From Acidovorax sp. Leaf191 (GTDB lineage Bacteria; Pseudomonadota; Gammaproteobacteria; Burkholderiales; Burkholderiaceae_C): a stretch of DNA of 64,000 nucleotides. The stretch covers positions 360,137 through 424,136 of the forward strand of contig NZ_LMPT01000001.1 of NCBI RefSeq assembly GCF_001424425.1. The letters are read 5' to 3'. The position numbers and the translations under genes were made by a program. The notes beneath the pieces are model-generated. The model worked only from the letters and a program-made list of their open reading frames with translations. It searched no databases and was not told where the DNA came from. This document shows positions 17,998 through 28,440 of this stretch, piece after piece; positions within the stretch are counted from its first letter, which is position 1; the number at the start of each line of letters is the position of its first letter.

Positions 17998-19006
17998 GCC
18001 GCACCCAGGCGGGGTTCACACCGACGGAATAGTCGGGCAGCACGTTCTGGATGGTGCCCTGCTCTTTCAAAAAGGCCGCAGTGGCCGCCAGCGACTTGGC
18101 CACGCCCGAGTCCTTGCCGCCACCCAGCCACTGGTTGGATGCCTGCTCGGCAGGCGGCACGAAGGCGTACAACGCCAGGCTCGCAGGCACGGTGGGCGCC
18201 TCGGCCCCGCTCCACTTGGCGACGGACTTGACCTCGGCCGACTCGGCGGTCCAGGCAGCCTTGTGACCGGTGTAGGCCTTGTCGGCATCGGCCAGCACCT
18301 GCACGAACTGCGCGAGGAAGCCGTCATGCTCCTTGGCAAAGGCCTTGGTCACGGCCAGTCCGTCGAAGGTGGCCTTGCCGGTCTTGGCCGCGATCTGGCC
18401 CGAGGTCACGATGACCTTGCCGTTGGCCTTGGCCTTGGCCAGCACCGGGTCCCACACGAAGGTCGCGTCGATGTCGCCGCGCTCCCAGGCCGCCAGGATC
18501 TCGGGCGGGCGCAGGTTCACGATCTGCACGCTCTTGGGGTCCACGCCCGCGTCCTGCAGCGCCACCAGCGCGTGGAAGTGCGTGGTCGACACGAAGGGCA
18601 GGCCGATCTTCTTGCCCTTGAGGTCCGCCAGCGTGTTGACGCCCGAGCCGTTGCGCGCCACCAGGGCCTCGGCATCGTTGATGTTGTCCAGCACCCAGAA
18701 CACCTCGATGGGCACGCCCTGCGAGATGGCCGATGCGAAGGGCGACGAGCCCGCCTCGCCGATGTGGATGGCGCCGGAGGCCAGCGCGCGCACCACCTCG
18801 GCGCCGCTGCCCAGCTTGCGGTAGGTGACCTTGTAGCCCGTGCGCTTTTCGACCTCGCGCGTTTCCTGTGCATGGCGCCACGGCACGACCATGTCCTGGT
18901 AGCCGATGACCACCTCGCGTGTCTGCGCCAGGGCACTGAAGCCCAATACCGTGCCTACCAGCAAGGCCGCGGCCTGGATGCTTTTTCTGCGTGTTGTCGT
19001 TGCCAT
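17987..19006 (-). CDS. tauA: Taurine/sulfonate-binding periplasmic protein
   Basis: This 339-residue protein has a signal peptide ending GFSALAQ. The TauA-type core follows: [41 protein letters not shown], and [16 protein letters not shown] in the second lobe. The pattern is that of taurine- and alkanesulfonate-binding proteins. It is the first gene of tauABC. The ATG at 19006 is preceded by AGGAC about nine bases upstream. A tauD dioxygenase gene, often linked, is absent from this cluster, so the cargo may be a sulfonate other than taurine or TauD may be encoded elsewhere. Confidence 0.87.
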   Translation of the reverse strand: MATTTRRKSIQAAALLVGTVLGFSALAQTREVVIGYQDMVVPWRHAQETREVEKRTGYKVTYRKLGSGAEVVRALASGAIHIGEAGSSPFASAISQGVPIEVFWVLDNINDAEALVARNGSGVNTLADLKGKKIGLPFVSTTHFHALVALQDAGVDPKSVQIVNLRPPEILAAWERGDIDATFVWDPVLAKAKANGKVIVTSGQIAAKTGKATFDGLAVTKAFAKEHDGFLAQFVQVLADADKAYTGHKAAWTAESAEVKSVAKWSGAEAPTVPASLALYAFVPPAEQASNQWLGGGKDSGVAKSLAATAAFLKEQGTIQNVLPDYSVGVNPAWVRRAK

Positions 19007-19194
19007 GGGGGGAATGTCCTCTCGGGATGCGTCGGATGCGGCCACGGTGCGGCGCGGGTCCGCCCATGGCATGAGAGAAAAATTCTAGGCAGCGGGCCGT
19101 TGGCGGCTTGCACTGGTTTCGCACTTGGATATGCGAAAACCAACTAACCGCCAGCGCGGCATCTGTGCAGGGCCCTGCTCGCCCTACACCCCGG

Positions 19195-20457
19195 TCAGCC
19201 GCCTGCGCCAGACCCCGCCAGCGGCCTTTGCCGCGACGCCACCAGCGCCCCCGCCCACAGCGCACAGGCCGAGAACACCAGCCCGCGCGCCAGGCCGCCC
19301 GGGCCGTCGGCGATCCAGCCGACCACCGTGGGCCCGACAATCTGTCCAGCCGCGAACACGATGGTGAACGCGCTGATGCCGCTGGCCCACAGCACCTGGG
19401 GCAGGTTGTGGCGCACCAGCGCCGTGGTCGATGCGACCACCGACAGGAACACCCCGCCGAACAGCAAGCCCGATCCCAGCACCACCGGCCACGCGGACGT
19501 GAGCGCCGGCAGCACCGTGGCCACGCCCAGCAGGCCGTTGAGCAGCGCCAGCGCCTGCCCGCCCCGGCTGCGGTCCAGCAGGCCCGCCCAGATGCGCGAG
19601 GACAGCAGCACGGCCAGCCCCAGCAGCGCATAGAACCAAGTCACCGCGGTGCCGCTGGCGCCCTGCTCGCGCAGCAGCGCCACCACAAAGGTCATATAGC
19701 CGATGTAGCCCACGCCGAACAGGCCATAGCCCAGCAGCGCAGGCCCCAGGGCCCGCCAGCTCACCCGGGCGGGTGGATGCTGCAGATTGAACGGCGTGGG
19801 AGGCGCTGCCGGTGCGGCCAGCGCCTGCAGGCGGCGCGCGGGCCACAGCAGCACCGCGGTGGCACCGGCGCAGGCAACGGCCAGCGCCCACCAGGCCCAC
19901 GCCCAGGCATGCGGCCCGGGTGCGCCCGCCAGCACCGCAGGCACCAGCAGCGCCGACAGGCTGATGCCCCAGCCCGTGCCGCCGTAGTACAGCCCCAGCA
20001 GCAGGCCTGCGCGCCCCGCCGCATGCGCCCCCAGGCGCGCCGCCAGCAGCCCGCCCGCGATGAACACCAGCGCGCTGGCACCACCGGCCAGCAGGCGCTG
20101 CAGCAGCAGCGGCACCGCATCCACAACAAAGCCGCTGAGCCCCATGAACACCGACGCCAACACGGCGCCCGCCACCAGCACCTTGCCCGGCGCCACGCGC
20201 TGCAGCAGCCACGGTGTGGCCAGCGCGCCCAGCAGGTAGCCCAGCGCATTCACCGTGTTCATGGCCCCGGCCAGCGTGTAGGTCCAGCCCAGGTCCTCGC
20301 GCATGGGGGGCAGCAGCAGCGCATACGCAAAGCGTGTGATGCCCAGCGACACCGCAGCGCCCATGGAGAGCGCCACCGCCAGCCACAGCGCGGGCAACGT
20401 GGCAGGCAACGTGGCCAAGGGCCGGACCGCGCCGGGCGGTGCAGGATGGGAGGGCAT
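19195..20457 (-). CDS. MFS transporter, YbfB/YjiJ-like
   Basis: This 420-residue polytopic protein has about 12 hydrophobic segments in two halves. Near the N-terminus it has SLGITRFAYALLLPPMREDLG, typical of the YbfB/YjiJ group of the major facilitator superfamily. These carriers are mostly uncharacterised and are presumed to export or import small organic molecules by proton coupling. The start at 20457 is the first ATG giving a short cytoplasmic N-terminus. It is divergent from the OYE-family reductase gene across 209 bases. The substrate is unknown. Confidence 0.85.
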   Translation of the reverse strand: MPSHPAPPGAVRPLATLPATLPALWLAVALSMGAAVSLGITRFAYALLLPPMREDLGWTYTLAGAMNTVNALGYLLGALATPWLLQRVAPGKVLVAGAVLASVFMGLSGFVVDAVPLLLQRLLAGGASALVFIAGGLLAARLGAHAAGRAGLLLGLYYGGTGWGISLSALLVPAVLAGAPGPHAWAWAWWALAVACAGATAVLLWPARRLQALAAPAAPPTPFNLQHPPARVSWRALGPALLGYGLFGVGYIGYMTFVVALLREQGASGTAVTWFYALLGLAVLLSSRIWAGLLDRSRGGQALALLNGLLGVATVLPALTSAWPVVLGSGLLFGGVFLSVVASTTALVRHNLPQVLWASGISAFTIVFAAGQIVGPTVVGWIADGPGGLARGLVFSACALWAGALVASRQRPLAGSGAGG

Positions 20458-20666
20458 GGCGTGCAATTTTGCCGCAGCCGCCTTTCGCGCGCTGGCCGGG
20501 CAGCGCCACGGCCCGCAGCGGGGCCGCTGGGGCCAATAGCACAAAACCAGAGCCCTTGTTGACGCCAGTGCGCTGCACGTTTTGCGCTGCAGCATTAACC
20601 TTCGGCCTTCGACCGATGGCCCCTGCCGACGTTTTCATCCCACGCTCTATCCGGAAGTTTCATCCC

Positions 20667-21770
20667 ATGCCATTCCTGTCCGACCCCGTCCAAGCTGGTG
20701 ACCTGCAACTGGCCAACCGCATCGCCATGGCGCCGCTCACGCGCAACCGCTCGCCCAATGCCGTGCCCACCGACCTCGTGGCCACCTACTACACGCAGCG
20801 CGCCAGCGCCGGTCTCATCATTTCCGAGGCCACCGCCATCTCGCACCAGGGCCAGGGCTATGCCGACGTGCCGGGCCTGTATGCGCCCGAGCAGATCGCG
20901 GGCTGGAAGAAGGTCACGTCGTCCGTGCATGCCGCGGGCGGCAAGATCGTGGTGCAGTTGTGGCACGTGGGCCGCGTCTCGCACACCGACCTGCAGCCCG
21001 GCAACGCCGCACCCGTCGCACCGTCGGCCATCCAGGCCAAGACCAAGACCGTGCTCATCAAGGACGGCGTGCCCACCTTCACCGAAACATCGGTGCCCCG
21101 CGCGCTGGAGCTGTCCGAGCTGCCCGGCATCGTGCAGGACTACCGCCGCGCCGCGCGTGCCGCCATCGACGCGGGCTTTGACGGCGTGGAAGTGCACGCC
21201 GCCAACGGCTACCTGATCGACCAGTTCCTCAAGACCGGTGCCAACCAGCGCACCGACGCGTACGGCGGCAGCATCGAGAACCGCGCCCGCCTGCTGCTCG
21301 AAGTGGTCAACGCCATCACCGCAGAGATCGGCGCCGGCCGCACCGGCATCCGCCTGTCGCCCGTCACGCCCGCCAACGACGTGGTGGACGCCGACCCGCA
21401 GCCGTTGTTCGACTACGTGGTGCGCCAGCTGGGCCCGCTGGGCCTGTCGTACATCCACGTGATCGAAGGCGCCACGGGCGGCCCGCGCGACATTCCGGAC
21501 CGCCCCTTCGACTACAACGCGCTCAAGGCCGCATACCGCACAGCCGGCGGCCAGGGCGCGTGGATGGTGAACAACGCCTACGACAAGGCACTGGCCGAAA
21601 CGGCGCTGGCGAACGGCGCGGACATCGTGGCCTTCGGCCGCCCGTTCATCGCCAACCCGGACCTGGTGCAGCGCCTGCAAAAGGACGCGCCGCTGAACGA
21701 GGTGAACCGCGCCACGCTGTACGGCGGCGGTGCCGAGGGGTACACGGACTACCCTGCGCTGGCGGCGTGA
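20667..21770 (+). CDS. nemA: Old-yellow-enzyme family alkene reductase
   Basis: This 367-residue flavoenzyme is of the NemA/OYE type. It shows RIAMAPLTRNRS, the active-site region QLWHVGRVSHTD, the pair of catalytic His/Asn or His residues in VEVHAANGYLIDQFL, and the FMN-phosphate region FGRPFIANPDLV. It reduces activated C=C bonds of N-ethylmaleimide-, quinone- or nitroester-type electrophiles with NAD(P)H. The ATG at 20667 has GGAA upstream. It stands alone; no TetR-type nemR gene is beside it. Confidence 0.9.
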   Translation: MPFLSDPVQAGDLQLANRIAMAPLTRNRSPNAVPTDLVATYYTQRASAGLIISEATAISHQGQGYADVPGLYAPEQIAGWKKVTSSVHAAGGKIVVQLWHVGRVSHTDLQPGNAAPVAPSAIQAKTKTVLIKDGVPTFTETSVPRALELSELPGIVQDYRRAARAAIDAGFDGVEVHAANGYLIDQFLKTGANQRTDAYGGSIENRARLLLEVVNAITAEIGAGRTGIRLSPVTPANDVVDADPQPLFDYVVRQLGPLGLSYIHVIEGATGGPRDIPDRPFDYNALKAAYRTAGGQGAWMVNNAYDKALAETALANGADIVAFGRPFIANPDLVQRLQKDAPLNEVNRATLYGGGAEGYTDYPALAA

Positions 21771-21867
21771 CGGGAACAGCCCGGCGGGCCGCTTGACGCT
21801 CCGCACCGTTCGCTCAGTCCACGCCATCCACACTGTTGCATCGTTCTGCAGGGTGGCATCTCACCCA

Positions 21868-21927
21868 CCGTTCGGGCTGAGCCTGTCGAAGCCCTGCGCG
21901 GCGCTTCGACATGCTCAGCGTGAACGG
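21868..21927. repeat. REP-like palindrome
   Basis: CCGTTCGGGCTGAGCCTGTC and its imperfect inverted partner (GACATGCTCAGCGTGAACGG) flank a short GC-rich centre. Together they form a 60-bp stem-loop in the convergent gap between nemA and the hemerythrin-like gene. Repeats of this consensus are widespread in beta- and gammaproteobacteria. Confidence 0.8.
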
Positions 21928-22003
21928 TGTGGGGTGATTTGGCAGCGCGGTGCGGGAGACTGCGAGTCCGTACAACCTCCGGCACTCTGACGCCGTCCTG
22001 CGC

Positions 22004-22582
22004 TCAACCCAGCCCGATCGGGCTCGGCGCCCGCATCACGATGCGGGTGAACAGGCGGTCATAGGCCGGGTCGCGCGCAGGTCCGTGCGCCAGCGGGTTG
22101 GCGTTGCCTGCAAACGCGGCGTCGATGGCGGTCCAGTCGGCCTCCGCCAGACACTTCTGCGCGGCCGGCAGCACCACGGCCTCCTCCAGCCGCATGTGCT
22201 CCAGGTAGAAGCCGACATACCTGCGCAGCGCATCCGCAAACACCTCGCGGCGCGACTCGCCCATCAGTTCCCAACCCAGCAGCAGGTGCTGCAGCTCGCG
22301 CACCGCCGCCTCGCCGCCTGCGTGTTCACGCTCCAGCTGCGCAATGGCGGCAGCGGCATCGGGCGAGCGTTCGGCCACCTTGGGGAACAGCCATTGCGAT
22401 TCCTTGGGGTGGTGCTGGCGCTCGGGAAACTCGTCGATGTAGAACAGCATCGCGCGCATCACGTCGAAGAACGCGGCGGGTGCGTCGCCCGGCCCCTGGT
22501 CGAGCAACAGGCGCAGTGAATGCAGCACCGCCGCCAGCGACGCATGCTCTTCGCGAATGGTGCGCAGGCTGATGGACGGCAT
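22004..22582 (-). CDS. Hemerythrin HHE-domain protein
   Basis: This 192-residue cytoplasmic protein has the His/Glu pattern of an HHE cation-binding four-helix bundle. The elements are REEHASLAAVLHSL near residue 10, PERQHHPKESQWLFP near 55, LEREHAGGEAAV near 85 and YLEHMRLEEAVVLPAA near 133. Such proteins bind a di-iron centre and act in oxygen, nitric oxide or redox sensing or iron-centre repair. The start at 22582 gives the expected N-terminus. It is monocistronic as far as can be seen and sits downstream of a chemoreceptor gene on the same strand. Confidence 0.85.
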   Translation of the reverse strand: MPSISLRTIREEHASLAAVLHSLRLLLDQGPGDAPAAFFDVMRAMLFYIDEFPERQHHPKESQWLFPKVAERSPDAAAAIAQLEREHAGGEAAVRELQHLLLGWELMGESRREVFADALRRYVGFYLEHMRLEEAVVLPAAQKCLAEADWTAIDAAFAGNANPLAHGPARDPAYDRLFTRIVMRAPSPIGLG

Positions 22583-22740
22583 GGCAACTCTCCCGGGTGG
22601 ACAACACAACAACAGCCCGAGAATGGCATGCAGCCGCGCCGCGGCGCATGACGCAGGTCAAACACTCCGCAACCAGCCGCGCCACCGGCTCGGCAGCCGA
22701 GGCCAAAGCCAGAACGAAAGCGCTGGTGCGGCCCGCCCAT

Positions 22741-22776
22741 GAAAAAAGCCCTGCAAGCCAAGAATGCCTGCAGGGC
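22741..22776 (-). terminator. Rho-independent terminator of the chemoreceptor gene
   Basis: Read on the minus strand, GCCCTGCA at 22776-22769 pairs perfectly with TGCAGGGC at 22755-22748 across a 13-base loop. A run of six T follows directly. It lies about 40 bases past the chemoreceptor stop. Confidence 0.85.
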
Positions 22777-22815
22777 CTGGGTGCCCGGTCGTGCGGGCCG
22801 CGTCGGTGCGCCGTA

Positions 22816-24495
22816 TCAGCGGGAGAGCAGTGCCCGGCCCGACGCACCGCCCGCCAGCGCCTGCCGCTGCTGTGCCGGAGCTGCCACTGGCGCAGGGTGT
22901 GAGCCGTGGTGCGCCCCACCGTGCCCCATCGAATCGGCCAGGCGGAACTGCTGCACCACCTGCGACAGGCGCGCGGCCTGCTCGCGCAGCGACTCGGCAG
23001 CGGCGGCGGACTGTTCCACCAGCGCCGCGTTCTGCTGCGTCATGCGGTCAATCTCGCCCACCGACTGGTTGACCTGGCCGATGCCGGCCGACTGCTCGGA
23101 CGCCGCCGCGGTGATCTCGCCGATGATGTCGCCCACGCGCTGCACGCTGGCCACGATCTCCTTCATGGCCGTGCCCGCGCCTTCCACATGGCGCACGCCG
23201 CCGTCCACGGCCGCCACGCTGTTGTTGATCAGGCCCTTGATGTCGCTGGCCGCGGCCGCGCTGCGCTGGGCCAGGCTGCGCACCTCACTGGCCACCACCG
23301 CAAAGCCCCGGCCCTGTTCGCCCGCACGGGCGGCCTCCACCGCGGCGTTCAGCGCCAGGATGTTGGTCTGGAAGGCGATGGAGTCGATCAGGCCGATGAT
23401 GTCGCCGATCTTGCGGCTGGACGCCGAGATTTCCTGCATGCTGGAGACCGCCTGCTGCACCACCGAGCCGCCGTGCGTGGCGGTGTTCGATGCCGATGCG
23501 GCGAGCTGGTTGGCCATCTGCGAGGACGACGCCGTCTGCTGCACGGTGGACGTGAGCTGCGACAGCGAGGACACGGCCTCCTGTGCATTGCTGGCGGTCT
23601 GCTCGGTGCGCTGCGACAGGTCCTGGTTGCCCGTGGCGATCTCCTGGCTGGCCGTGGCGATGTTGCCGCTGGCATCACGCACCTGCGCCACCAGCGACCC
23701 CAGGCCCTGCTGCATCTCGCGCAGTGCGCGCTGCAGGTCGGCCACTTCGTCCTTGCCTTCGGCCTCGATCTTCTGCGACAGGTCGCCGCCCGCAATCGCC
23801 TGCGCCATGCGGCGGGCTTCTTCGAGCGGGTTGCAGATGGAGTTCATGTTCATGAGCGTGGTCGGCACCACCACCACCACGGTGATGAGCACCGCCAGCA
23901 CGAAGAGCCACTTGGTCTCGCTCGATACGCGCGCCTGCTGCGCAATGGCCGTGTCCACATCGGCGCGCAGCACGGTGTCGAGCTCGCTCACGAGCTTGTC
24001 GGCCTGGTCGAACTCGGCCACGGCCTTGCCGCTCATGCGATTGGCGATGGTGGCGGTGTCATAGCCGCTGGCTTCGAGCTGGCGGGCCACGTGCCCGAAG
24101 AGATCGCGGTAGCTGTCCAGCTTGGCGATGACCTTGCGCACCACCACGTTGTCCGCGTCTTCCTCGCCTTCCAGGAACTTCGCGGCGATCTTCTTGGCCT
24201 TCTCCTGGCTGGCCAGCCACTTGGCGTGCGCGGCCTTCACGGCCTCGGTCTTTTCATAGCCGATGATCATGTCCTTTTCGTGCTGGCGGATGGCCCCCAT
24301 CTCGCCGCGCAACTCGGCCATGTAGCCCACCTTGGCGAACGAGTTGTCCACGAAGTCCTGGCTCATGTCGTGGATGCGGAACATGCCCAGCATGCCTGCG
24401 CCACCGAGCAGGCCCAGCAGCCCCAGGACCACCGCAATGGCCCCCAGCATGCGCATTCGGATGGTGAACTGCCGCATGAACGAAAAGAGATTCAT
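22816..24495 (-). CDS. Methyl-accepting chemotaxis protein
   Basis: This 559-residue chemoreceptor has a first membrane span at about residues 15-38, a four-helix-bundle-like periplasmic domain to about 195, a second span at about 197-218, a HAMP domain to about 270 and a long cytoplasmic coiled coil. The signalling tip is the highly conserved stretch around [20 protein letters not shown]. It would control CheA/CheW activity in response to an unknown ligand. The C-terminus is His/Gly/Ala-rich and lacks a NWETF-type CheR tether. AAGGAC precedes the ATG. A clear terminator follows. Confidence 0.92.
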   Translation of the reverse strand: MNLFSFMRQFTIRMRMLGAIAVVLGLLGLLGGAGMLGMFRIHDMSQDFVDNSFAKVGYMAELRGEMGAIRQHEKDMIIGYEKTEAVKAAHAKWLASQEKAKKIAAKFLEGEEDADNVVVRKVIAKLDSYRDLFGHVARQLEASGYDTATIANRMSGKAVAEFDQADKLVSELDTVLRADVDTAIAQQARVSSETKWLFVLAVLITVVVVVPTTLMNMNSICNPLEEARRMAQAIAGGDLSQKIEAEGKDEVADLQRALREMQQGLGSLVAQVRDASGNIATASQEIATGNQDLSQRTEQTASNAQEAVSSLSQLTSTVQQTASSSQMANQLAASASNTATHGGSVVQQAVSSMQEISASSRKIGDIIGLIDSIAFQTNILALNAAVEAARAGEQGRGFAVVASEVRSLAQRSAAAASDIKGLINNSVAAVDGGVRHVEGAGTAMKEIVASVQRVGDIIGEITAAASEQSAGIGQVNQSVGEIDRMTQQNAALVEQSAAAAESLREQAARLSQVVQQFRLADSMGHGGAHHGSHPAPVAAPAQQRQALAGGASGRALLSR

Positions 24496-24606
24496 GATGT
24501 GTCGTCCTTGTATCGGTATGGAGAAGCCGCGAGCCGCGCCCCCGCGCTGCTCTGCAACAAAAAGTTGCAGTTTGCCAGACATCGATGACCGTGCTGTACG
24601 TATTTA

Positions 24607-26916
24607 TCACATGCGCCACCGCTTCAGTAAGAGGGCATTCGCCATCACACTGACCGAGCTCAAGGCCATGGCCGCGCCGGCGACCACCGGGCTCAGATAA
24701 CCCAGCGCCGCCAGGGGAATCCCGGCCACGTTGTAAGCGAAGGCCCAGAACAGGTTCTGGCGGATCTTCATCACCGTACGGTGCGATATGTCCAGCGCCG
24801 CCGCCACCAGCCGGGGATCTCCGCGCATCAGGGTGATGCCGGCTGCATGCATGGCCACATCGGTGCCGTTGCCCATGGCCATGCCCACATCGGCTGCGGC
24901 CAACGCCGGTGCGTCGTTCACGCCATCTCCCACCATAGCCACTGTCTTGCCGCCCGCCTGCAAAGCCACGACCTGCGCCGCCTTGTCCCCCGGCAACACC
25001 TCGGCCATCACCTCGCCCGCAGCGGGGTCCAGGCCCAGCCGCCGGGCCATGGCCTCGGCCGCGCCCCGGTTGTCGCCCGAGATCATCACGGTGCGGATGC
25101 CCCGCGCCTTCAGCTGCGCCAGCGCTTCCCGCGCGCCGGGCTTGGGTTCGTCGCCAAAGGCCATCACGGCGCGCAGCACCAGGCCCCCTGCTCCGTGTGT
25201 GCCTTCTGCGCCCTGCGTACTGCGCTGGGCCACGGCCGACACGGTGGCGCCTTCGGCCTGCAATGCCTGGGCGCGCGCGGCCAGCGGACCCAGGTCAACG
25301 CCCAGCTCCTGCATCCAGCGCAGGCTGCCCACCAGGTAGCTCGCCCCCTGCACCTCACCCTCCGTGCCGCGGCCGGGCACGGCGCGCACGGCGTGCACTG
25401 CATCAGGCTGCGCCATGGGCAGGTCGCGCGCCCGGGCAGCGGACACCACGGCGCGGGCCAGCGGGTGCTCGCTGCCGCTTTGCACCGCGGCCACGGCCGC
25501 CAGGACAACGCTTTCGTCCTGCCCCGCCACCACCTCGAACGCGGTGAGGCGCGGCTGCCCCACGGTGAGCGTGCCGGTCTTGTCGAAGGTCACCGTGTCC
25601 ACCTTGTGCGCCAGCTCCAGGGCCTGCGCATCCTTGATGAGGATGCCGTGCTTTGCCGCCACGCCGGTGCCCGCCATGATGGCCGCGGGCGTGGCCAGGC
25701 CCAGCGCGCAGGGGCAGGCGATCACCAGCACCGCCACGGCGTGGATCAGCGCCACCTCCCCGCCCGCGCCGGCCCACAGCCAGCCCAGCAGGGTGAGCAG
25801 CGCCACGCCCAGCACCACCGGCACGAAGATGGCCGAGACCTCGTCCACCAGGCGCTGGATGGGCGCCTTGGCGGCCTGCGCGTCTTCCACCAGGCGGATG
25901 ATGTGGGCCAGCACCGTCTCGGCGCCCACGGCGGTCACCGCCATCACGATGCGGCCGTCGCCGTTGATGGAGCCGCCCGTCAGGCCCGCGCCCACATCGC
26001 GCGCCACGGGCAGCGGTTCGCCGGTGAGCATGGATTCATCGACCTGCGTGTGGCCCTCGTGCACCGTGCCGTCCACCGGGATGCGCTCGCCCGGGCGCAC
26101 CACCAGGCGGTCGCCCACCATCACCTCGGCCACGGGCACATCCACCTCGCCGGCCTGGGTCAACAGGTGCACCACCTCGGGCCTGAGCGCGTGCAGCGCG
26201 CGGATGGCCGCCGTGGTCTGGCGCTTGGCACGGGCCTCCAGCCACTTGCCCAGCAACACCAGCGTGATCACCACGGCCGAGGCCTCGAAGTACAGGTGCG
26301 GCACATGCCCAGATTGCCCCGGGTGGCCCGCGGGCGCCGTGAGCCACAGCCACACCGACAGTCCCCAGCCCGCGCTCGTGCCCAGCGCCACCAGCAGGTC
26401 CATGTTGCCCGCCAGCGCCTTCAGCGCATGCCAGCCGGCCTTGTAGAAGCGTGCGCCCAGAATGAACTGCACCGGCGTGGCCAGCGCGAACTGCACCCAC
26501 GCGGGCAGCATCCACTGGTGGCCGAAAAAGTCTCCCAACATGGGTACCACCAGCGGCGCCGACAGCAGCAGGCCGATGCCCACAGGCAGGAAGCCCGCCC
26601 AGGGCGACAGGTCTTCGGCAGTATCGGCCTGCCCGGCGGCACGCGGCTCGTAGCCGGCGTTGCGCACCGCGCGGCGCACCAGCGCCTCCATGGCCGCCGC
26701 GTCTACAGCACCGGCCGCCCCGCCCGGCGCCCAGGCCACGCGCGCGGACTCGGTGGCCAGGTTCACGGTGGCGTCCTGCACACCGGGCACCTTGCGCAGC
26801 GCGCGCTCCACGCGCGACACGCAGCTGGCACAGGTCATGCCGCCGATGCCCAGGTCGAGCGAGTCCGTGACCGCGGCGAGGGATGTAGGAGAGGTACCGA
26901 TAGTGTTTGTCGTCAT
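24607..26916 (-). CDS. copA: Copper-exporting P1B-type ATPase
   Basis: This 769-residue ATPase has one N-terminal heavy-metal domain with MTCASC (about residue 27). About eight membrane spans follow, including the CPC metal site (VIACPCALG). The actuator motif is LTGEPLPV, the phosphorylation site is [11 protein letters not shown], the SEHPLAR histidine marks P1B enzymes and the hinge is [10 protein letters not shown]. It exports Cu(I) from the cytosol. A CueR-type promoter lies about 160 bases upstream (27077-27107), so copper induction through the cueR product at 28732 is expected. The start at 26916 is the first ATG before the conserved domain. Confidence 0.95.
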   Translation of the reverse strand: MTTNTIGTSPTSLAAVTDSLDLGIGGMTCASCVSRVERALRKVPGVQDATVNLATESARVAWAPGGAAGAVDAAAMEALVRRAVRNAGYEPRAAGQADTAEDLSPWAGFLPVGIGLLLSAPLVVPMLGDFFGHQWMLPAWVQFALATPVQFILGARFYKAGWHALKALAGNMDLLVALGTSAGWGLSVWLWLTAPAGHPGQSGHVPHLYFEASAVVITLVLLGKWLEARAKRQTTAAIRALHALRPEVVHLLTQAGEVDVPVAEVMVGDRLVVRPGERIPVDGTVHEGHTQVDESMLTGEPLPVARDVGAGLTGGSINGDGRIVMAVTAVGAETVLAHIIRLVEDAQAAKAPIQRLVDEVSAIFVPVVLGVALLTLLGWLWAGAGGEVALIHAVAVLVIACPCALGLATPAAIMAGTGVAAKHGILIKDAQALELAHKVDTVTFDKTGTLTVGQPRLTAFEVVAGQDESVVLAAVAAVQSGSEHPLARAVVSAARARDLPMAQPDAVHAVRAVPGRGTEGEVQGASYLVGSLRWMQELGVDLGPLAARAQALQAEGATVSAVAQRSTQGAEGTHGAGGLVLRAVMAFGDEPKPGAREALAQLKARGIRTVMISGDNRGAAEAMARRLGLDPAAGEVMAEVLPGDKAAQVVALQAGGKTVAMVGDGVNDAPALAAADVGMAMGNGTDVAMHAAGITLMRGDPRLVAAALDISHRTVMKIRQNLFWAFAYNVAGIPLAALGYLSPVVAGAAMALSSVSVMANALLLKRWRM

Positions 26917-27076
26917 GTATTTATGAGTTCTGGGTTGCGTATGTCGCCCGCTGCCAACGCACCAGCGCGGCCGATGCCAGTGCACCCGTGGAACCAGCTG
27001 TGCCGGGCCACCGGGTGCGTCCCCTTCCCGAAGGAGAGCGGGGAAATGCGCAGCATCTCAGGGGGGTGCATGCTCT

Positions 27077-27107
27077 ACCGTACACCTTGACATGATGGCA
27101 AGGTCAA
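27077..27107 (-). promoter_or_regulatory. CueR-type promoter/operator for copA
   Basis: On the minus strand, a -35 TTGACC (27107-27102) and a -10 TACGGT (27082-27077) are separated by exactly 19 bases. A 21-bp dyad with arms ACCTTG and CAAGGT (27084-27104) fills the spacer. The over-long 19-bp spacer with a central dyad is the hallmark of MerR/CueR-activated promoters. Confidence 0.85.
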
Positions 27108-27175
27108 GCGGCTCCGAGTCCTTCACGGCATGTTGTCCGATAGCACCGCCTTGCCGTGCAGCGCTCAATGGCCGC

Positions 27176-28285
27176 ATGACGACCGGCCCCACACCCACCC
27201 AAAACACCACGCCCCCGCAACCCCGCACCGGCCAGGCCCCGCCCCCACTGGAGCGCGCCGAATTCCGCGAGCGGTTCCTGCAGGACTTCCGCGACCCGCG
27301 CTTTGCCGACGAGGCCCCCGATGCGCTCGACCGCATCGAGGCCATCGCCTGGCGCAACTATGACGAAGGCCGCAAGGCCCCGCGCACCCGCAAGGCCGGC
27401 CCGGGCTATGCCGACCCGGACTACGACCTGTCGGTGGACTGGATCGAGGCCAAGGAGCGCATCGACGCCGCCCGCACCCGCTGGGCCGACAAGGCAGCGC
27501 CATCCCGCGCGCTGCTGGTGTGCGGATCGGCCCGCAACGACGGCACCTGCCCCGGCGAGATCTCCAAGAGCTGGCGCATGCTGAACATGGCGCGCGACGT
27601 GCTGGCGGGCGCGCAGATCAAAGTCGACCTGCTCGACCTGAGCCGCGTCACCTCCGACTACGGGCGCCACATCCATCCGTGCAAGGGCTGCGTGTCCACC
27701 GCCATGCCGCTGTGCCACTTTCCGTGCAGCTGCTACCCCAACCATGCCGAGCGCCAGACCGGCGACTGGATGAACGAGATCTACGAACGCTTCACCGCCG
27801 CGCACGGCGTGATGATCATCACCCCCGTGTACTGGTACCAGGCCCCGAGCCCGCTCAAGCTCATGATCGACCGCCTGGTGTGTGCCGACGGCGGCAACCC
27901 CGACCCCACCACCACCCACGGCAAGAAGGCCACCGAGGCCAAGGCGCTGGAACTGGCGGGCTGGGACTACCCCAAGCACCTGGCCGGCCGCGCCTACGCG
28001 CTGGCCGTGCACGGCGACGTGGCCGGCATCGAGATGACGCGCCGGGGCCTGTCGGACTGGCTCGACTGGATGGGCTTCATCGACGCCGGCCCCAAGGCAC
28101 GCCTGGACCGCTACATCGGCTACTACGAAAGCTACGCCCAAAGCCACGAGGTGCTGGACCGCGATACCGCCATGCAGGCCGAAGTGCGCGGCGCCGCCGA
28201 GGCGCTGTCCGTGGCCATCACCGAACTGCGCGCAGGCCGCCTGGTGCAGCCCGACGCCGGCGTGCGCCGCCCCCGGCCCAAGTAG
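27176..28285 (+). CDS. Flavodoxin-fold NAD(P)H-dependent oxidoreductase with N-terminal extension
   Basis: This 369-residue protein has a flavodoxin-like FMN reductase domain from about residue 105. The phosphate loop is LLVCGSARNDGTCPGE and a later motif is MIITPVYWYQAPSPLKLMID. A cysteine cluster lies inside the domain at about 168-188 (PCKGC, LCHFPCSCYP), recalling iron-sulfur flavoproteins. The first 100 residues are charged and have no family match that I recognise. The gene sits between the copA promoter and the copZ promoter and faces copZ, so a copper-stress or thiol/quinone redox role is possible. The start at 27176 is the most likely ATG, but the ribosome site is weak. Confidence 0.75.
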   Translation: MTTGPTPTQNTTPPQPRTGQAPPPLERAEFRERFLQDFRDPRFADEAPDALDRIEAIAWRNYDEGRKAPRTRKAGPGYADPDYDLSVDWIEAKERIDAARTRWADKAAPSRALLVCGSARNDGTCPGEISKSWRMLNMARDVLAGAQIKVDLLDLSRVTSDYGRHIHPCKGCVSTAMPLCHFPCSCYPNHAERQTGDWMNEIYERFTAAHGVMIITPVYWYQAPSPLKLMIDRLVCADGGNPDPTTTHGKKATEAKALELAGWDYPKHLAGRAYALAVHGDVAGIEMTRRGLSDWLDWMGFIDAGPKARLDRYIGYYESYAQSHEVLDRDTAMQAEVRGAAEALSVAITELRAGRLVQPDAGVRRPRPK

Positions 28286-28294
28286 TTCGTTCAA

Positions 28295-28354
28295 ACAAAA
28301 AGGCCCCTACCGCTGGATGGAAGTGCGCTGGCAGCTATATTTTCAATAGCAGAC
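28295..28354 (+). repeat. Dispersed palindromic repeat, family 1 (partial copy)
   Basis: The stretch TACCGCTGGATGGAAGTGCG followed by CTGGCAGCTATATTTTCAA matches the right two thirds of the 67-bp unit seen in full at 46291 and 57944. It lies just after the oxidoreductase stop codon. Confidence 0.7.
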
Positions 28355-28409
28355 AGTCCGCACAGCCGCGCCCGGCCTGCCCACAGGCCGTGGGGTCGTT
28401 GCATGGGCC

Positions 28410-28440
28410 TTGACCTTGCCATCGTGTGAAGGTTTACGCT
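28410..28440 (+). promoter_or_regulatory. CueR-type promoter/operator for copZ-cueR
   Basis: A -35 TTGACC (28410-28415) and a -10 TACGCT (28435-28440) are 19 bases apart. The dyad ACCTTGCC ... GAAGGT (28413-28433) lies in the spacer. The sequence is strikingly similar to the copA promoter at 27077-27107, with the same -35 and the same spacer length. It would give copper-induced expression of copZ and cueR. Confidence 0.85.

Noticed and set aside
27084..27120. Plus-strand promoter from the copA operator for the reductase gene
   Set aside because: A TTGACA occurs on the plus strand, but no acceptable -10 lies 17-19 bases downstream (GGCTCC or CTCCGA), so only the copA direction is supported.
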